Position numbers and translations under genes: made by a program
The notes under the pieces: generated by a model
What the model was told of the DNA's origin: nothing
What the model saw: the letters and a program-made list of their open reading frames with translations, nothing else
The model's database searches: none
In this document: positions 61,750 to 64,000 of the stretch, piece by piece
How positions within the stretch are numbered: position 1 is the stretch's first letter
Layout of the letters: every line of letters starts with the position of its first letter
Assembly: GCA_003523055.1 (NCBI GenBank)
Contig: DPHC01000002.1
Location: 303,927 to 367,926 of the forward strand
Length of the DNA stretch: 64,000 nt
Direction: 5' to 3'
Source: Dehalococcoidia bacterium
GTDB taxonomy: Bacteria; Chloroflexota; Dehalococcoidia; Lucifugimonadales; UBA3495

Positions 61750-62778
61750 TTATCCACAGTTTATGCAACACTGATCGACCCAGTGTCCTGGCTCTACTTC
61801 AATCAGTTCCATTGGTATGTTTCCTTCTGAACAATCATGTGAAGGGTTAGGACAACGAGTTCTAAAAACACATCCTGGTGGTGGATTCAAAGGAGATGGT
61901 ACATCTCCTGTCAGTAGAATTCTTTCTCTTTGCGCGTCTATGACTGGGTCAGGTATCGGTACTGCTGACAACAACGCTTTAGTATAAGGATGTAGTGGGT
62001 TTGCATATATAGTATCTCGATCAGATATTTCTACAATATGTCCTAGATACATAACTGCCACTCTATCGCTGATATGTCGAACTACAGATAAATCATGAGC
62101 TATAAACAAATATGTCAATCCAAGTTGTTCTTGTAATTCTTCTAATAAATTAATAAGCTGAGCTTGAATCGATACATCAAGTGCAGATACCGGCTCATCA
62201 CAAACTATAAATTTCGGATTGACAGAGAGTGCTCTCGCAACTCCAATACGTTGCCTTTGCCCTCCACTAAATTCATGAGGGTATCGTTCAGCCATGTAAG
62301 GGTTTAATCCTACATTAGTTAAAAGCTCTTCTATTCTCTCTCGGTATTCTTTCTTACCTTCAACCAAACCATGAACAATCAAAGGCTCTCCTACGATACT
62401 TCCTGTATCCATTCTAGGATTCAATGAGCTGTACGGGTCTTGAAAAATAACTTGCATTTCTTTGCGCATTATTCTCATCGCGCTATTTGACAGTTCTGTC
62501 AATTCTTGACCTTCAAATTTTATTGACCCAGATGTCGGTTTATTCAATTGCAATATACATCTTCCAGTTGTAGTTTTACCGCAACCACTTTCTCCAACTA
62601 AGCCAAATGTTTCTCCTTTTTTAACTGAAAAGCTAATATCATCAACAGCTTTAATACTGGCCACTTCTCTTTGAAATATAATGCCCGCATTAACAGGAAA
62701 ATGCATTTTTAAACTATTTACTTCTAATAGTAAGTCTTCTCCTTGTGTCTGGCCTGCGCCTATTGTTTCTGTTGTCAT
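61750..62778 (-). CDS. oppF: Oligopeptide/dipeptide ABC transporter ATP-binding protein (OppF/DppF type)
   Basis: A 342-residue ABC ATPase. Walker A GESGCGKTT near residue 62, ABC signature FSGGQRQRIGVARAL near residue 165, Walker B FIVCDEPVSALD, and the H-loop IAHDLSVV. The C-terminal extension has four-Cys iron-sulfur-type spacing (CVFRTRCPNPSHDC). It ends CCINCG. Pairs with the OppD-like gene 52 bp upstream; permease and binding-protein genes must lie outside the window. Opp/Dpp systems can also carry nickel or sugars. Confidence 0.94.
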   Translation of the reverse strand: MTTETIGAGQTQGEDLLLEVNSLKMHFPVNAGIIFQREVASIKAVDDISFSVKKGETFGLVGESGCGKTTTGRCILQLNKPTSGSIKFEGQELTELSNSAMRIMRKEMQVIFQDPYSSLNPRMDTGSIVGEPLIVHGLVEGKKEYRERIEELLTNVGLNPYMAERYPHEFSGGQRQRIGVARALSVNPKFIVCDEPVSALDVSIQAQLINLLEELQEQLGLTYLFIAHDLSVVRHISDRVAVMYLGHIVEISDRDTIYANPLHPYTKALLSAVPIPDPVIDAQRERILLTGDVPSPLNPPPGCVFRTRCPNPSHDCSEGNIPMELIEVEPGHWVDQCCINCG

Positions 62779-62830
62779 GTTAATAACTCCATCTAATAGA
62801 ACTTTTATATTTGCCTTAAATCAGGCCTGA

Positions 62831-63811
62831 TTAACCGCAATGTACACAACATTGATCTACCCAGTGCCCAGGGCTCACTTCTATCAAGGCCATTTCTATA
62901 TTACCATCTCTACAATCGTCTGTTGGGTCCGGGCAGCGGTCTCGAAAAACACATCCTGATGGTGGATCAACAAGGTCTGGCGGTTGTCCTTGAATAGGAT
63001 CCAATTTCTCTGTTCTTGGGAGGTCCAATCTAGGAACTGATTTCAAAAGACCTCTAGTATACGGATGTTTTGGGTCACTGTAGATCTCTTTTGCAGTGCC
63101 ACGCTCGATGATTTTACCACCGTACATGATATTAACTCGGTCTGCATACCGAGCAACAACACCCAAATTATGTGTGATTATAATTAACGCTACTCCAAAT
63201 TCAGTAGTAAGTGATTTCATCAGTTCTAGAATCTGAGCTTGGATGGTAACATCTAAAGCCGTGGTAGGTTCATCTGCAATAATGAGTTTAGGATTACAAC
63301 TGAGAGCCATAGCAATCATAACTCTTTGACGCATTCCACCACTGAACTGGTGAGGATATTGTTTAACTCTTCGCCTTGGGTCTGGAATTCCTACTCTTTC
63401 CAGCAAGGACACTGCTTCCTCAGCAGCTTCTGCCTTACTCATACCTTTATGCAGTTGCAAAGTCTCAGATAATTGACGTTGCACAGTCAAAACTGGGTTC
63501 AGGGATGTCATTGGTTCTTGAAAAACCATTGACATTTTAGCTCCTCTGATTTGCCGCATGTCATCCAAATTTTTATCAAGTACATTCTCACCGTCGAATA
63601 AGATTTCTCCGTCAATGATTTTACCTGGAGGGTCCGGAATTAATCTCATCAGAGATAAAGCTCCTACACTCTTACCACATCCACTTTCTCCAACTATTGC
63701 CAGGGTTTCACCTTCTTGTACATCGTAGGATATGCCGTCTACAGCTTTTACTACTCCTTCATAAGTATAAAAGTATGTACGAAGATTCTTAACTTCTAAA
63801 AGCGTTGCCAC
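62831..63811 (-). CDS. oppD: Oligopeptide/dipeptide ABC transporter ATP-binding protein (OppD/DppD type)
   Basis: A 326-residue ABC ATPase. Walker A GESGCGKSVGALS, Q-loop FQEPMTSLNPVLT, signature FSGGMRQRVMIAMAL, Walker B LIIADEPTTALD, H-loop ITHNLGVV. The C-terminal oligopeptide domain ends in the Cys-rich CVFRDRCPDPTDDC plus a final VDQCCVHCG, nearly identical in layout to its partner. First visible gene of the transporter operon on this strand, with tRNA-Leu just upstream. Confidence 0.94.
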   Translation of the reverse strand: MATLLEVKNLRTYFYTYEGVVKAVDGISYDVQEGETLAIVGESGCGKSVGALSLMRLIPDPPGKIIDGEILFDGENVLDKNLDDMRQIRGAKMSMVFQEPMTSLNPVLTVQRQLSETLQLHKGMSKAEAAEEAVSLLERVGIPDPRRRVKQYPHQFSGGMRQRVMIAMALSCNPKLIIADEPTTALDVTIQAQILELMKSLTTEFGVALIIITHNLGVVARYADRVNIMYGGKIIERGTAKEIYSDPKHPYTRGLLKSVPRLDLPRTEKLDPIQGQPPDLVDPPSGCVFRDRCPDPTDDCRDGNIEMALIEVSPGHWVDQCCVHCG

Positions 63812-63844
63812 TATAACACCTCGTCTAGAATATTTTTACCAACT

Positions 63845-63929
63845 TGGTGGGGAAGGAGAGACTCGAACTCTCACGCCCAAAGGCACATGATCCTAAATCA
63901 TGCTCGTCTACCAATTCCGACACTCCCCC
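63845..63929 (-). tRNA. trnL: tRNA-Leu (anticodon TAG)
   Basis: 85 nt with encoded CCA (63845-63847). Acceptor GGGGGAG (63923-63929) pairs with CTTCCCC (63849-63855). Anticodon stem CATGA/TCATG with loop TTTAGGA, anticodon TAG. A long variable arm (GTGCCTTTGGGCGT) marks a class II tRNA. Confidence 0.95.
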
Positions 63930-63977
63930 CTCTGGGGTTTCATTATTCACATTCAATATTATGTTTTACAGCCCTCG

Positions 63978-64000
63978 TGACCCGCCTCGGGGTCGAACCG
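63978..64000 (-). tRNA. Possible 3' end of another tRNA, cut by window edge
   Basis: The minus strand reads CGGTTCGACCCCGAG followed by GCGGGTC and A, which fits a T-loop, a T-stem half, a 7-base acceptor arm and a discriminator. The next three bases are CGA rather than CCA, unlike the two complete tRNAs here, so identity and even tRNA status are uncertain. Confidence 0.45.

Noticed and set aside
1..64000. Mobile elements, prophage, CRISPR or toxin-antitoxin modules
   Set aside because: No transposase, integrase, phage structural gene, repeat-spacer array or cas gene was recognised. The EVE-domain gene alone is not evidence of a defence system.

Overview
The window is a dense, low-GC (by eye about 37%) bacterial chromosome segment with about 60 protein genes on both strands, short gaps, many overlapping start/stop codons, two complete tRNA genes, one SRP RNA gene, one riboswitch, and no insertion sequence, prophage, CRISPR array or rRNA. 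The gene mix points to a streamlined marine Chloroflexota lineage such as Dehalococcoidia/SAR202: luciferase-like flavin oxidoreductases, a thiolase-like protein without its nucleophile, an acyl-CoA carboxylase, a DUF5679-type zinc ribbon, a cobalamin-binding radical SAM protein, actinobacterial-style CysM/MoeZ and inositol-lipid genes. This placement is inference from gene content, not from a tree.

Layout. 1-5 kb: methyltransferase fragment, DEAD-box helicase with a repeat-rich tail, LLM oxidoreductase, acyl-CoA carboxylase carboxyltransferase. 5-14 kb: folP-folK, groEL, a dCTP deaminase/dUTPase-family gene, queG, an EVE-domain gene, a thiolase-like gene, a YchF-type GTPase, and small enzymes. 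14.1-16.3 kb: a MoeZ-like activating enzyme and a CysM-type cysteine synthase, each preceded by a cysteine-containing leader peptide and a terminator/antiterminator. 16.4-21.1 kb: nusA-infB-rbfA-truB. 21.1-25.4 kb: a structured intergenic RNA candidate, DUF5679, a zinc-ribbon/NrtS-like protein, lexA, rpsT, gyrB, nudix. 25.5-29.6 kb: trpS, inositol monophosphatase, plsY, a UXX-star-like candidate selenoprotein with a downstream SECIS-like hairpin, and recA under two SOS boxes. 29.6-35.5 kb: membrane proteins, PHP phosphoesterase, rny, dnaJ, prmA. 35.5-40.1 kb: kinase-like/PP2C pair, then myo-inositol-phosphate synthase, PimA-like glycosyltransferase and a PI(P)-synthase-like enzyme. 40.1-44 kb: ribH, LLM oxidoreductase, a sodium:solute symporter behind a TPP riboswitch, dapB, tRNA-Gln. 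44-58.5 kb: nitrilase-family gene, ruvX-alaS, fabF, folC, epimerase, radical SAM, a second fabF, a small membrane protein, lgt-ispE-rsmA and a large Alu-type SRP RNA. 58.5-64 kb: galU-like, DinB-like, lepA, two oligopeptide ABC ATPases, tRNA-Leu and the edge of a possible further tRNA.

The most unusual content is regulatory and recoding. (1) A polycysteine leader peptide (7 Cys in 22 codons) that starts on the stop codon of the MoeZ-like gene and sits before a perfect terminator with an alternative antiterminator upstream of cysM, plus a second, probably leaderless, Cys-His-Cys leader with the same logic before the MoeZ-like gene. Together they look like ribosome-mediated cysteine attenuation of a sulfur-carrier-dependent cysteine pathway. 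(2) A glutaredoxin-like gene whose apparent stop TGA is followed by exactly two codons and TAA, with a hairpin at the right distance for a bacterial SECIS. (3) A TPP riboswitch that assigns a thiamine-related substrate to an SSS transporter. (4) An Alu-containing SRP RNA that overlaps a falsely extended rsmA frame.
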